Notes under the pieces: generated by a model | The model's database searches: none | What the model was told of the DNA's origin: nothing | The model's input: only the letters and a program-made list of their open reading frames with translations | Shown here: piece after piece, positions 7,280 through 16,311 of the stretch | How positions within the stretch are numbered: position 1 is the first letter of the stretch | Layout of the letters: each line of letters starts with the position of its first letter | Translations under genes and position numbers: made by a program | Source: Deltaproteobacteria bacterium | Lineage (GTDB): Bacteria > Myxococcota_A > Polyangia > Haliangiales > Haliangiaceae | Direction of reading: 5' to 3' | DNA length: 37,582 nt | Assembly (NCBI GenBank): GCA_005887925.1 | Contig: VBLP01000197.1 | Location: 29,128 to 66,709 of the forward strand

Positions 7280-8503
7280 CTATTCCTCGTCGTAGAACGA
7301 GATCGCCTTGTCGACGCGGTCTCGGGTGATCGGTCGGTTCATGTCCAGCGGCCAGGACACCTCTTGCACGTCACGACGGCGGCTTCCGCCCTCGATCGGG
7401 ATCGCGTTCGACGTCGCGCGCGCCTTCTGCAGCCGGCCCAGCTGTTCACCCTGGTGCTTCACGACGCGGGTGAGCTCCTGAACGCTCGTGACGAGCTCGC
7501 CCACGTCCGGGGCCGCGCGCTTGCAGAGTGGCTTCTCCGCCGACCCGGCGCTCGGCGTTGGCGCCGGTCTCTCGTTGGTCAGCTCCTTGAGCACCGCGGC
7601 GAGCAGCTCGAGCGCCTTCTGGAAGCGCTCGAGCCGATCCTTGGCCATGCGCCGCCCCGCCTTGGACACGTCGGCCTTCGCCGAGCGGCCCTTCGCGGCG
7701 TCCGGCTTCTTGCCGCGAGCCTTCTCGGCCGGCTCCTCGAGCTGCTCGCCGACGTCTTCGAGCAACTCGCCGATGTCCTCGAGCTCCTCCGCGAGGTCAT
7801 CGGGGACGTTCGCATCGGTCTCGTCGTCGGGCTCGTCGGCTTCCTTGACCTGGTTGGCGACCGCCATCAGCCGCTCGAGCGCCTGCGACAGCACGCGGAG
7901 CACGGTGTTCTTCGCCCCGGCGGGCAGGACCAGATCGTCCCCCGCCTTGCGTGTACGCTTCCCGGTGCGGGCGGGCCGCTTTTCGCCGGATGCGCCCTGG
8001 CCGGCATGCGCCGTACGCTTGCCGGAAGATGCCGGCCTGCCGCGCTTCGGCTTGGCCTCGTCATCCTCGTCCTCTTCGTCTGCGGCCTTGTCCGCATCGA
8101 CGTCGTCATCCTCCTCGTCGCCCGATTGCGAGGCCCGCGCCTTCTCGGTCTCTTCTTCGTCGTCTTCGTTGTCGGGCTCCGTCGAACGACGCGCCTTCTC
8201 CGTCTCCTCCTCGTCTTCTTCATCGTCGTCATCGGCCGCTCGCATGACGCGGGGCCGCGCCTGGTCGACATCGTCGTCCGGCTTGGCGCTCGGCTTCTTT
8301 CCGCCCGAACCCGGGGCTGCGCGCGTGCCCTTCGGCTTGCCGTCGTCGGCCATCTGGCTGCTCCTTTTCACGAGGAGGAATCGGCGCTTGTTGGCAGCCC
8401 GGTCCACCAGCGAGACCTCCTCCACCACGATGTCGCGCAGGCGGTGCACGCCCGACTCGTCGTCGTCGCCTGCCTGCTTGGTGGTGCTGCCTTCGTCTGC
8501 CAT
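7280..8503 (-). CDS. Acidic scaffold-like protein with XkdF-type C-terminal motif at its N-terminus
   Basis: The frame has 407 residues from the ATG at 8503, preceded by gaggag. Residues 18-40 ([19 protein letters not shown], then RRFLLVKR) carry the 'vdEVSlVDrpAn..F.vvK' motif that usually closes XkdF-type prohead proteases. Next comes a highly acidic region (about residues 80-140) with EEETEKAR twice and related DADKA units. It is followed by an Arg/Lys-rich stretch, two coiled-coil-like helices and a C-terminal WPLDMN motif. The composition suits an internal scaffold or core protein that is cut during maturation. It is the first gene after leader 2. In relatives the motif would probably be fused to the protease now encoded at 12581-15295. 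Confidence 0.72.
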   Translation of the reverse strand: MADEGSTTKQAGDDDESGVHRLRDIVVEEVSLVDRAANKRRFLLVKRSSQMADDGKPKGTRAAPGSGGKKPSAKPDDDVDQARPRVMRAADDDDEEDEEETEKARRSTEPDNEDDEEETEKARASQSGDEEDDDVDADKAADEEDEDDEAKPKRGRPASSGKRTAHAGQGASGEKRPARTGKRTRKAGDDLVLPAGAKNTVLRVLSQALERLMAVANQVKEADEPDDETDANVPDDLAEELEDIGELLEDVGEQLEEPAEKARGKKPDAAKGRSAKADVSKAGRRMAKDRLERFQKALELLAAVLKELTNERPAPTPSAGSAEKPLCKRAAPDVGELVTSVQELTRVVKHQGEQLGRLQKARATSNAIPIEGGSRRRDVQEVSWPLDMNRPITRDRVDKAISFYDEE

Positions 8504-8521
8504 GGCTCCTCGGAACGCAAA

Positions 8522-8557
8522 AAGCCCCGGCAAGGACCTTGGTCCGTGCCGGGGCTT
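8522..8557 (-). terminator. Strong terminator hairpin of leader 2
   Basis: A 17-bp stem with one mismatch (AAGCCCCGGCAAGGACC against GGTCCGTGCCGGGGCTT) and a two-base loop is followed on the minus strand by TTTTT. This is a textbook intrinsic terminator, yet it lies between the promoter at 8597-8625 and the start codon at 8503. Transcription of the scaffold and capsid genes from that promoter must pass it. A TTGA...TCAA dyad lies immediately upstream in the transcript (8555-8567). Confidence 0.82.
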
Positions 8558-8596
8558 GAAGAACTCAACGACCCCTATGGTCTCGTGAACGCTCTG

Positions 8597-8625
8597 ACCC
8601 TATGGAACTTCCGCAGCGTTGTCAA
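8597..8625 (-). promoter_or_regulatory. Putative promoter of leader 2
   Basis: On the minus strand, TTGACA (8620-8625), a 17-base spacer and TAGGGT (8597-8602) are found. The last ten spacer bases (GGAAGTTCCA) are identical to those of leader 1 and form a palindrome centred between the hexamers. It would drive the scaffold, capsid and connector genes. The palindrome is a candidate operator. Confidence 0.6.
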
Positions 8626-8736
8626 GCGCGAGTGGTTTCGTCGGCGTCTTTCAAGGGACTCGACCGAATAGTGGTCGGATGCATTTCGCATCATGATGGC
8701 CGTTTCGTCGCTGCCGCTGACTCGGCGATCAGATGC

Positions 8737-9204
8737 CTACCCGACGACCACAACACAGTTTGCGTTCAGGGCATCCGACAGGAAGTTGCGTATCGAGCCT
8801 GCGTTGATCATCACCTCGCCGAGAGCGCTGGTCTTGTTTGCGAGTGGGCGCTCAGTCTGGAGGTCCATCGCCGGCACGCGCTTGGCCAGCTCCTCCAGGC
8901 GTTCGGGGGAAACTTTCCAATGGCCATCGACGATCCCAGCCGCGACGATGGCATCTTCGACGCCGGAGAGCAGGTTCGCCAACTCGCGGAGATCTCCAGC
9001 CTCGATACGTAGCTCTCCGTCACCTGCAGCCATTGCGGCCCGATCAAGGATCGTCTCGATACCCGTTGCTCGAGCTGGATCTACTAGTCGCCATAGGGTG
9101 ATCGCTTGCTCCAGAAAGTCCCAACCATACTTGAACTCGTCAACGACCTCGGCGTCTTCGAGGCACGAGGTCCCTGGCGGCTGCCGGACTGCGTACAGGG
9201 TCAT
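8737..9204 (-). CDS. Putative immunity protein for the DUF4157 toxin
   Basis: This 155-residue protein is mildly acidic and mostly helical, with segments such as [20 protein letters not shown] and [19 protein letters not shown], and no signal peptide or membrane segment. Its ATG overlaps the toxin stop codon (ATGA, 9201-9204), the usual toxin-immunity arrangement for coupled translation. I do not recognise a known immunity family. The role is inferred from position, size and coupling. Confidence 0.62.
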   Translation of the reverse strand: MTLYAVRQPPGTSCLEDAEVVDEFKYGWDFLEQAITLWRLVDPARATGIETILDRAAMAAGDGELRIEAGDLRELANLLSGVEDAIVAAGIVDGHWKVSPERLEELAKRVPAMDLQTERPLANKTSALGEVMINAGSIRNFLSDALNANCVVVVG

Positions 9205-12200
9205 GGTGCCCCCTTCGCGGCGGCCGTCTTATTGGCGAGCAGCTCCTTGCAGAGCGCCTCCAAGTCGTTGGCGGAGATGCCAAGAGACTCGTCGAATTTC
9301 TTGCCGGCCGGCCCTCGAGTGGACTTGCTGGCGGACGCGTCGCTGCCGAGATCTATCTCACTGGTGATGTCGCGTCGACCGACCTCGAGCCGAATCACCT
9401 TCTTGCCCGCGGCGCCATCGCGCAGCAGACCCGTCTGATCGTCGAGCTGCGTGAGCGCCTTCGCGTGGGTGTCGGTAACACCGGTCTTGATCTCCTCGCG
9501 CGCGATTACCTTGGCCTTGCCGCTCGGCAGCCGCTCAACCACCATGATGTCAATTTCACCGCGTTGCATGTAGAGCCCGTCTGGGCGGTCCGTGAGTCCA
9601 TCAGCCCGCGTACCAGGGTGCTTGGCCCTCCACTCAGTGAGGTTCGCTTCGGGCAACTTCTCGTAGATCTTGACGCCCTCGAGCACTTCGGCCCCAGGAT
9701 GCGCGCCCTCGGTCTCGGGTCGCAAGAGCTTGGCGACGAGTTTGTCTCGAAGCATCGACAGCCGCTCGCTGCGGTTCTGCGTCGTGGTGCCATCGACGAT
9801 CGCACGAATCTCCGGATCGTCCATCAAGCCTCGATCCGCGATCTGCTTCCGCATCTCCGCGACGCGCTCCTTCGACTGTGCGGCGACCGCAGCGCGTTCC
9901 TGGTCAAGGCGAACCTCGGCGCGCACACGTTCGCGCGCCGTATCCAGATCGGCACCGAGGACGTCGCGCACCTGCTGGGGCGTCTTGCCGGCCTTCATCT
10001 TGGCCAGCTTGGCCTTCTCGACTGGGTTGAGGCTGTTCTCGAGGTCTGCAAGCCAGCGCTCGGGCTTATGCGCTCCAGTCGATCCGCTGGCCTCTGTGTG
10101 AGCCGCCGGCTTTGGCCCATGAGTGTCCGTCGCCGAACCGTGGTCGGCGTGTTCAGTCGGCTTGGGGGCCGTGCCACTGGCGGGCGACTGCGTGTCGGCT
10201 GCCGCCGTCTTCGGTGCGGTCACAGGCTCTGGCGTCGTCTCGCCCGCCACACGCAATACCTTCACACCGTTTTGATCGACGACTTCGAGTGGCTTGCCGG
10301 CCATCGCTCGGATGTTCCGCGCACCCTGGACCGAGAGCGCCGTCAAGCCACTCGCGACAATGAGCTGGGTGAGCAGCACCGCCATCGCTCGCTGCTTGTC
10401 CTCGGGTGTACCGGCACCGTTCTGGATCCTGTTGAGCTCGGTGAACGTGATGTCCGTGAGCGCGACCAGCTGCACGCCATCGGCGGTGGCGGCCATGCTG
10501 ACGAGCGGAACGAACCAACGGCTCCCAGCGAGGGCCGCCGCCGCACCGCCCGCCTTCACGGTGATGTTCATCGCACCTGCGCTGGCGAACGATGCGACGA
10601 TCTGCGCCACGTCGAGCACGACGGTGGCCGTCGTGGCAGTTCCAAGACGCGCCGTGTCGGCAAGGTGGCCGGCGGCCGAGACGCCCCCGGCCAATGCGCC
10701 GGCGGCGAAGCATACCGTCGCCGGAATGCTGGCGCCCCCGGTGAGCAACGCCAAGCCGACCGCGGCGATCGCGAGGCCCGCGTAGCCAACCCATTCGTAC
10801 CACTTGGTCTTGCCGGTCGTCGGTGCGACGCCCGCGGTGCCGCCCGGCAGCGTGTAGCGCACCTCGCCCTCGGGGTAGCGCGCCACCTCCTCGAAGAACG
10901 TGTTCATCATCCCGGCCGTCGGCTGGCCATCGACCGTTTGCTCGTGCGGCCGGCTCGGCGTGGTCAGGTCGTAGATGTGGAACTTGCCGTCGGTGGCGTC
11001 CTTCCAGAAGTAGACGTTCATCGGGATGGTGTCAGCAGCCGGCCGGCCGGCTGCCTTCTCCTTCTCGACGGTCTTCGGATCGGGGTGGAACAGGGCAGGC
11101 AACCGCGTCGCATGCTTGTCGGCGATCTGCTCGAGGCCCGTCCTCAGCTGCGAGTAGTGTTGCTGCGCGTTGCCGAGCGCCTCCTCCGGTGTGCCCTTGC
11201 CCTTCTTGCGGAGCTGATCGGAGACCCACAGGTCGAGGCCGTCGAGCATCCGACGGTAGCCGCGGAATGCCTCGTCCCATTTCCCCTGGCGGATGAATCC
11301 AGGGAGCTGCTGGAACCAGCTGCCGAGGTCGTTGGTGTTCGACCACAGCAGGAACGAGGTCGTGACCCGCACCTCCTCGGTGTATGGATTCTGCGAGGTG
11401 ATGCCGCTGCTCTCCACCATCGACGGCATCATCTTGAAGTTCTTGTCCCCCGCGGTTTCTCGTTGCAGTGCCGAGAACAGCTGCTGCGCGGCGACCGCGG
11501 CGCGGTCCTGGATATCTCGATCGACGGTACCCTTGGCGGCCACGGCGGGCTGCAGCTGGGTCATCGCCTGTGACAGCGCCAGGCCGGCGTCGAACGACGC
11601 TTGGGAAAGCAGTCCCACCTTGACGGCCTCCTTGCGGGTGGAGAGCAGCGCTCCTTCGAGCGCCGGAATCTCCACGTCCGTTCCCTTGAGGCTGGCCTGG
11701 TTTTCGAGAATCTTGGCATCGTCGTCGCCGGCCTTGCGCTGGACCGTCTGCGTTGCTTGGTGCGCCGGGACCAATGCCCCCGTTGCGCCTTGGTCCAGGA
11801 GATCCTCGGCTGACTGCTGGGCAACCACTCGATCAGCGACCGCGTCGGCGTGACGTTCGTAGGCATCGCCAGGCTGGTCGATGCCGCCCTTGAGCTGGAC
11901 GCCACCGCGCTGTTGAACGACGTGCGCAGCCTCGTGCGCTGCCGTGTGCAGGTCCGGCGACCGGCTGAACGCCACCGCGTTGCCGATCGCGTAGGCGTCG
12001 GCGCCCAGCTTGCCGGCGGCCTCCTTCGTCGACGGGCCCTGGTGAGCTTGCACACTCGAGACGTCATGGTGGCCGAAGCTGGCCTGGATCTGCGAAAGAT
12101 GCGGCAGGGGGGCGCCGGCTCCAGCTACTCCGCGCGCGGCGACCTGGGGCGCCACCTGTCCATCGGAGGCCGGGTGAGGTGACGCCGTCGTGCGCTGCAC

Positions 12201-12482
12201 GGGCGCACCGCTGACCGCCACTGGGGGACCGAACAACCCGTCGACGTTGTGCAGCGTGAGCTGCTTGGGCGTAGTCGTCGACGGTTCCGCGGCCGGTCGC
12301 TCGGCCTTGCGCTGTACAGCTACGGGCTCCGCACCGCTGGCACCGCCTGCGTCGACGGGACTGGGAGGCGGAATATCCGGCAGCGCCTGTGTCAGCGTCG
12401 TCTTTCCGACTGACGTGTGCGCGTGCGCCGCAGAACTGCCGGCTGTGCCCACATGGGGTTCACCACGCCGGTCTCGACTCAT
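9201..12482 (-). CDS. DUF4157 (eCIS core) polymorphic toxin with PD-(D/E)XK-like C-terminal domain
   Basis: This 1093-residue protein has no signal peptide. Residues 1-125 are a Pro/Ala/Thr-rich leader. Residues 128-220 are a DUF4157 domain with the metalloprotease motif HEAAH (183-187) and a downstream Glu (E209 in GDAYERHAD). DUF4157 is typical of toxins associated with extracellular contractile injection systems. Helical segments follow, then a Gly/Ala-rich hydrophobic region ([17 protein letters not shown] and on, about 570-690) that could insert in a membrane. A disordered linker, a basic coiled coil and the C-terminal domain complete it. The last has RGEIDIMV (D978) and REEIKTG (E997, K999), which fit the D...ExK core of PD-(D/E)XK nucleases. 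The start follows a gaggcagga ribosome site. The gene lies between prohead genes, so it may be virion cargo. Cargo status and nuclease activity are inference. Confidence 0.85.
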   Translation of the reverse strand: MSRDRRGEPHVGTAGSSAAHAHTSVGKTTLTQALPDIPPPSPVDAGGASGAEPVAVQRKAERPAAEPSTTTPKQLTLHNVDGLFGPPVAVSGAPVQRTTASPHPASDGQVAPQVAARGVAGAGAPLPHLSQIQASFGHHDVSSVQAHQGPSTKEAAGKLGADAYAIGNAVAFSRSPDLHTAAHEAAHVVQQRGGVQLKGGIDQPGDAYERHADAVADRVVAQQSAEDLLDQGATGALVPAHQATQTVQRKAGDDDAKILENQASLKGTDVEIPALEGALLSTRKEAVKVGLLSQASFDAGLALSQAMTQLQPAVAAKGTVDRDIQDRAAVAAQQLFSALQRETAGDKNFKMMPSMVESSGITSQNPYTEEVRVTTSFLLWSNTNDLGSWFQQLPGFIRQGKWDEAFRGYRRMLDGLDLWVSDQLRKKGKGTPEEALGNAQQHYSQLRTGLEQIADKHATRLPALFHPDPKTVEKEKAAGRPAADTIPMNVYFWKDATDGKFHIYDLTTPSRPHEQTVDGQPTAGMMNTFFEEVARYPEGEVRYTLPGGTAGVAPTTGKTKWYEWVGYAGLAIAAVGLALLTGGASIPATVCFAAGALAGGVSAAGHLADTARLGTATTATVVLDVAQIVASFASAGAMNITVKAGGAAAALAGSRWFVPLVSMAATADGVQLVALTDITFTELNRIQNGAGTPEDKQRAMAVLLTQLIVASGLTALSVQGARNIRAMAGKPLEVVDQNGVKVLRVAGETTPEPVTAPKTAAADTQSPASGTAPKPTEHADHGSATDTHGPKPAAHTEASGSTGAHKPERWLADLENSLNPVEKAKLAKMKAGKTPQQVRDVLGADLDTARERVRAEVRLDQERAAVAAQSKERVAEMRKQIADRGLMDDPEIRAIVDGTTTQNRSERLSMLRDKLVAKLLRPETEGAHPGAEVLEGVKIYEKLPEANLTEWRAKHPGTRADGLTDRPDGLYMQRGEIDIMVVERLPSGKAKVIAREEIKTGVTDTHAKALTQLDDQTGLLRDGAAGKKVIRLEVGRRDITSEIDLGSDASASKSTRGPAGKKFDESLGISANDLEALCKELLANKTAAAKGAP

Positions 12483-12580
12483 TCCTGCCTCGCTTCCCGT
12501 GCCAGCATCCGCTCACGTAGATTTTGCTAACATGGCGGACCTGGCCAGGGCTACTGGCACGCGCCGCTCTCTCCGGCCAA

Positions 12581-15295
12581 TCACGTGCTTGCGCGAGGGC
12601 TCCGACTGGCAGGCTCCGGCAGGCGGGCTGCGCTACCGCCGATGCTCAGGCCCGTCAGGTCTCCGCTCTTGATCTGCCCCCACAGGTCGTCGTCGAGCAC
12701 GCGCACGGCGAGCAACCAGGTGCCCTTTCGCACCTGTGATCCATCGAGCGAGAACGACGTCGGCGCCAGATACGATTCGAGGATCTTCACGCGCCCGTTG
12801 ACCAGGCCGCGGTGCATCAGCCCGATGTTCTGGTACTGCTCCATGAAGCGGTGCGCCGCATCGCGGACCTCGGCGGCGGAGTAGATGTCGTCCTGGGCGT
12901 CGACCGTCTCCGGCTCGAGCACCACGCCGAGGACGTAGCGTTCCTCGTCTGTCTTGAGCAGCGGGATGCGCTTCTCCAGCACCGCGAGCAGTGAGGAGGG
13001 CGCCGACGTGCCCACCTCGCCGAGCTCGAGCCAATCGGCGTCGTCGGATTTGCGGAGCGCGCTCGACGCGACGAACAGGCGGCTGCGCTTCTGCCATTGA
13101 CCCGCGCCCCGCCCCTCCGGGATGCGAAGCTTGAACGCGCGGCCGAGATTGGCAAACGCTCGCCCGGCCTGCGCAGAGTCAGTGTACGCGACAATGTACT
13201 GGCCCTTCAGCTTCTTGACCGCGTCGGCAACTTGCTCGGCCGGGATGCCGTCGCCCACAGCCCATTCGCCCGCGTACGGCGGATCGATGAAGAACAGCGC
13301 GTCGGGATGATCGTAGTCGGCGAGCGTCTTCTTCCAGTCCTGCGCGACAATGCGCACGCCGTGCAAGCGCTTGTGGAACTTCCACAGCTCGTCGAGGTCA
13401 TACGTCTGGCCGTCGTGGATGGACGCGTACCCGGTCATGTTCGGCTTCGCGCCCCAGGTGCAGAGGCGCCCGTACGCGAGCTTCCAGAACCGCTCCGCGT
13501 CGGACCGGGGCTCGCAGGTCTTGGCCTTCTCGAACCCGGCTCGCGAGACTCGCCACGGCAGCCGGCGGAGCGCCGCCATGGCAGCGTCGTCCAGCTTCTG
13601 CAGGAACCGATGGGCAAACACGACCTCCCGGTCCGCATCCGCGAGCACCTCCTCGTCCGATGCCGCCTTGGTGTAGAACACCGCGGCCGCGCCGCAGAAC
13701 GGCTCGACGTAGCGCTTGTGCTCGGGCAGGCGGTCCGCGAGCTTTCGCGCGTACTTCGAGGAGCCGCCCCACTGCTGGAACGGGATCACGCGCGCCTTCT
13801 CGACGGTGTCTTGCGCCTCTTCGAGGAGCCGCCGCGCGCGATCCTGGAGCTCGTTCTTCTTGTCCGCGGTCAGCCCGGCGGCATCGCTCTGCGGGATCCG
13901 GGCGATCGCGTTGCGCAGGTGGGGCACGTCCACGTCGCCGCCCCGGTCTCGGAAGGGGAAGTGACGAAGCCTGCGCGGGACGGTCTTGCCGGCGTCGTCC
14001 TTCCCACCACCCGGCTCGACGTACAGGAACGCATCGTCGGGCAGGTCGTTGATGTAGGCGCGGGTCCACTGGGCCTTCGCCAGATCTTCGAGCCCGGGTT
14101 GCGCGTCATGCAGCAGGGCAGCGAGCTCGGGCAGCTCCGACTGGATCGCGACCGCGAGTCGCTCACCGACCGGCAGGAGCTCGCGCGCAAGCACCACGGC
14201 ACCGCCGCCGGTGATGTCGTCGAAGCGATCGAGCTCGGTGGCCAGCGCCGACACCATCGGTGCGTCCGTTGCCTCCGCGATCGCCTTGGCGAGCACACGT
14301 GCCAGGTCGAGATCGGCGGCGGCCTCGGGCGTCAGCTCGACCGCCGCCTCGATCACGTCGAGCTCGTACGGCCCCAGGGCCTTCCGCGCGATCGCGTAGT
14401 TCGCGATGAGGAGCTGCGGCAGCGTCTTGGGGCCACCCACGCCGCGCATCGAGCTGATGGTCCGTCGCGTCCGGACCGTGCGGACGTGGAACCCGCTGGT
14501 GTCGAGCTCGCCTCGGGTGCCATACGTGACGAGGAACTTGCCCTTGATGCTGTCGAGGACCTTGCGGAACTCGGCCTCGTCGAAGCGATCCTCGCCGACC
14601 TCCACATTGTGGCCGGGGTACGGCGGATCGAGGAAGAAGAACGTGTCCTTGCCGTCGAACTCCTTGACGACGTCGGCGTAGTGCGCGGACCGCACGGTCA
14701 CGTTGCGCAGCCGGTCCCGGTACTTCTCGATGCGGTCGATCGTGCGCGCCGCGATGCCCTCGGCGTTGGGGTTGTAGCTCTTGCCGCGGAGCTTTCCGTA
14801 CGCGAAGTGGGACAGGTAGAGAAAGCGATACAGCTTCTCGAGCTTGCTGCGCGGCCTGGCCTCCTGCATCGCGCGGAACAGCGTCTTGCGACCGGTCCAG
14901 TCCTTCTTCTTCAGCGCTGCAAGCTCCGCATCCGTCAGCCGCGTGAGCGCCTTGTAGGCAGACGCGATCGCCGGATCGGCGTCGCCGAGCACCTCCTTCT
15001 CGGAGGGCGGCTTGGCGAAGAACACCGCCCCGCTACCGGCGAACGGCTCGACGTAGATCTTGTGCGGCGGGATGAGCTTCACCAGCCGCGGCGCGAGGTG
15101 CTTCTTGCCCGCGGGCGACCCCCAGATCGTCTTCTCGACGGGCGCCTCCGGGGTCGCCGTCGTCGCGCCCGAGATCGTGGCGCTCGCCGGCGCATCTATC
15201 CGGACATGCGGCAGCACCATCTGCCGCTCGCGCAGGAATGCTTCGGTCCGGCGAAGCGCCGCGTCCGCCGACGAACTCGGTGTCACGGTCCCCAT
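12581..15295 (-). CDS. Dam-Dam-XkdF fusion: two adenine methyltransferase domains plus prohead protease
   Basis: This 904-residue polypeptide contains three recognisable units. Residues 55-310 are a D12-class N6-adenine methyltransferase, with EPFAGSGAVFF (83-93, SAM-binding FxGxG) and FLDPPYPG (221-228, catalytic DPPY). Residues 405-495 are a conserved phage region (AYINDLPDDAFLYVEPGG). Residues 500-750 are a second Dam-like domain with EPFCGAAAVFY (531-541, the last Gly of FxGxG replaced) and FFIDPPYAGEW (668-678). Residues 785-890 are an XkdF-type serine protease domain (GVVLEPETVDAQDDIYSA, then GLMHRG and VNGRVKILESY, then GTWLLAVRV and LTGLSIGG). No internal stop or frameshift separates the units. 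The protease should mature the prohead, and the methylases could protect phage DNA. The C-terminus ends soon after the protease domain. Confidence 0.88.
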   Translation of the reverse strand: MGTVTPSSSADAALRRTEAFLRERQMVLPHVRIDAPASATISGATTATPEAPVEKTIWGSPAGKKHLAPRLVKLIPPHKIYVEPFAGSGAVFFAKPPSEKEVLGDADPAIASAYKALTRLTDAELAALKKKDWTGRKTLFRAMQEARPRSKLEKLYRFLYLSHFAYGKLRGKSYNPNAEGIAARTIDRIEKYRDRLRNVTVRSAHYADVVKEFDGKDTFFFLDPPYPGHNVEVGEDRFDEAEFRKVLDSIKGKFLVTYGTRGELDTSGFHVRTVRTRRTISSMRGVGGPKTLPQLLIANYAIARKALGPYELDVIEAAVELTPEAAADLDLARVLAKAIAEATDAPMVSALATELDRFDDITGGGAVVLARELLPVGERLAVAIQSELPELAALLHDAQPGLEDLAKAQWTRAYINDLPDDAFLYVEPGGGKDDAGKTVPRRLRHFPFRDRGGDVDVPHLRNAIARIPQSDAAGLTADKKNELQDRARRLLEEAQDTVEKARVIPFQQWGGSSKYARKLADRLPEHKRYVEPFCGAAAVFYTKAASDEEVLADADREVVFAHRFLQKLDDAAMAALRRLPWRVSRAGFEKAKTCEPRSDAERFWKLAYGRLCTWGAKPNMTGYASIHDGQTYDLDELWKFHKRLHGVRIVAQDWKKTLADYDHPDALFFIDPPYAGEWAVGDGIPAEQVADAVKKLKGQYIVAYTDSAQAGRAFANLGRAFKLRIPEGRGAGQWQKRSRLFVASSALRKSDDADWLELGEVGTSAPSSLLAVLEKRIPLLKTDEERYVLGVVLEPETVDAQDDIYSAAEVRDAAHRFMEQYQNIGLMHRGLVNGRVKILESYLAPTSFSLDGSQVRKGTWLLAVRVLDDDLWGQIKSGDLTGLSIGGSAARLPEPASRSPRAST

Positions 15296-15304
15296 GGCGA
15301 GCGC

Positions 15305-15994
15305 TCACCGATCCGTGGAGACGACCTCGGCAGGGTCATAGCCCCACACCGGATCATCGTCGGTGGCCGCGCCCGCCTTGAGAAACGACTCCGTGGCCAA
15401 GTCCGGCGGCCACCCGTCGGGATCGCTGCCGCGGTCTTCGCGGTCCTCGCGGCCGCGCTCGCTGCGGTGGCCACCGTCGCTCCCGCCGCCGTCTCGCTTC
15501 TTGGAGCGCGTGCGCGGCTGGTCGCTCGACCTCGTCCCGAGGTCCGCCTTCAGCTTCTCGATGGCCTTCGCGACCTGGCCGAGGTTTTCGGCGAACGTCG
15601 AGTCCCCGCTCGCCGGCGTCACCGTCTCCACGTCCACCTCGGTCGAGCTCTGATCCGCGGAGGTCGTCAGGTCGTCCATCGGTGAGTCGCCGTCCGCCTT
15701 GGTCGGCGCGAACGCGGTCATGACCTCGATCTCGATGTCCTCGCTCTCGGTGTCCTCCGCGCTCATCTTGGCGACGCCGGCGATCACATCGTCGACGCTG
15801 CGCTTGAGCGCGATGAGGCGGCGCTTGGCGACCGGCGGGTCGTCCTTGGCGGCCTTCTGGATCTCCGTGAGCGCGAAGGTCACGAACTCGTCGAGCTTCA
15901 TTCGCTTCCGGGTCGGTGCGGCACTCCCGCGCAGGCCCTTCACCGCCTGTTCGAGCGCCGTGGAGATGTCGTCGAGCTTCGTCGTCGTTGGCAT
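15305..15994 (-). CDS. Acidic scaffold-like or head accessory protein
   Basis: The frame has 229 residues from the ATG at 15994, which has a strong gaggag ribosome site seven bases upstream. A longer in-frame extension to 16639 would overlap two other genes and is rejected. Residues 1-85 are basic and helical (KRMKLDEFVTFALTEIQKAA). The middle is acidic (AEDTESEDIEIEV), followed by an Arg/Gly/Asp-rich low-complexity stretch. A C-terminal motif, GWPPDLATESFLKAG then DPVWGYDP, recalls the WPLDMN ending of the 407-residue protein at 7280-8503. It sits nine bases before the Dam-Dam-XkdF gene. Role inferred as scaffold or core. Confidence 0.65.
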   Translation of the reverse strand: MPTTTKLDDISTALEQAVKGLRGSAAPTRKRMKLDEFVTFALTEIQKAAKDDPPVAKRRLIALKRSVDDVIAGVAKMSAEDTESEDIEIEVMTAFAPTKADGDSPMDDLTTSADQSSTEVDVETVTPASGDSTFAENLGQVAKAIEKLKADLGTRSSDQPRTRSKKRDGGGSDGGHRSERGREDREDRGSDPDGWPPDLATESFLKAGAATDDDPVWGYDPAEVVSTDR

Positions 15995-16014
15995 GTCGTA
16001 CTCCTCGTTGTTGT

Positions 16015-16308
16015 TCAGGTCCCGTCTTCGGGCATCCAGCAGGTCCGCCGATCGGGCTCCCAGGGCTGGCCGTCGAGCTCGCAGCGGAAGTAGTGCGGCA
16101 GGTGATCGAGCACGCGCTGAAGACCCCAGCCGAGGTCGCCGCGGAGCTGGCGAAACAACCGCTCGCAGATCTCGAAGCGGCGGCGCACCTCCGACGCGGT
16201 GACACGGGATCCGTCGGCCTCGAAGCTGCGCGTCACGATGTGCTCGATGGCGAGCGCGGCCTGATCGAGCCGCCCTTGTTCGACGAGGTGCAGGAAGGGG
16301 GCTGCCAT
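16015..16308 (-). CDS. Hypothetical small phage protein
   Basis: This 97-residue protein starts three bases after the gpF-like gene, in the same direction, with a ggaagg-like ribosome site. It is mostly helical (LVEQGRLDQAALAIEHIV), contains three cysteines (ICERLF, YFRCELDG, RTCWMPEDG) and ends in a Trp/Pro-rich tail. No family is recognised. Packing and codon use support it as a real gene. Confidence 0.62.
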   Translation of the reverse strand: MAAPFLHLVEQGRLDQAALAIEHIVTRSFEADGSRVTASEVRRRFEICERLFRQLRGDLGWGLQRVLDHLPHYFRCELDGQPWEPDRRTCWMPEDGT

Positions 16309-16311
16309 GGT

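Noticed and set aside
6302-8671. 789-codon plus-strand frame
   Set aside because: Antisense to the capsid and scaffold genes. Typical Leu/Arg/Val/Asp shadow composition in a high-GC genome.
9465-11573. 702-codon plus-strand frame
   Set aside because: Antisense to the DUF4157 toxin, which has recognisable motifs. The plus frame has none.
13374-13392. Third copy of the GGAACTTCC palindrome seen in leaders 1 and 2
   Set aside because: It encodes part of LWKFHK in the second Dam-like domain and has no -35/-10 pair at the right spacing, so it is probably coincidence.
13097-15685. 862-codon plus-strand frame
   Set aside because: Antisense to the Dam-Dam-XkdF gene with its clear DPPY and XkdF motifs.
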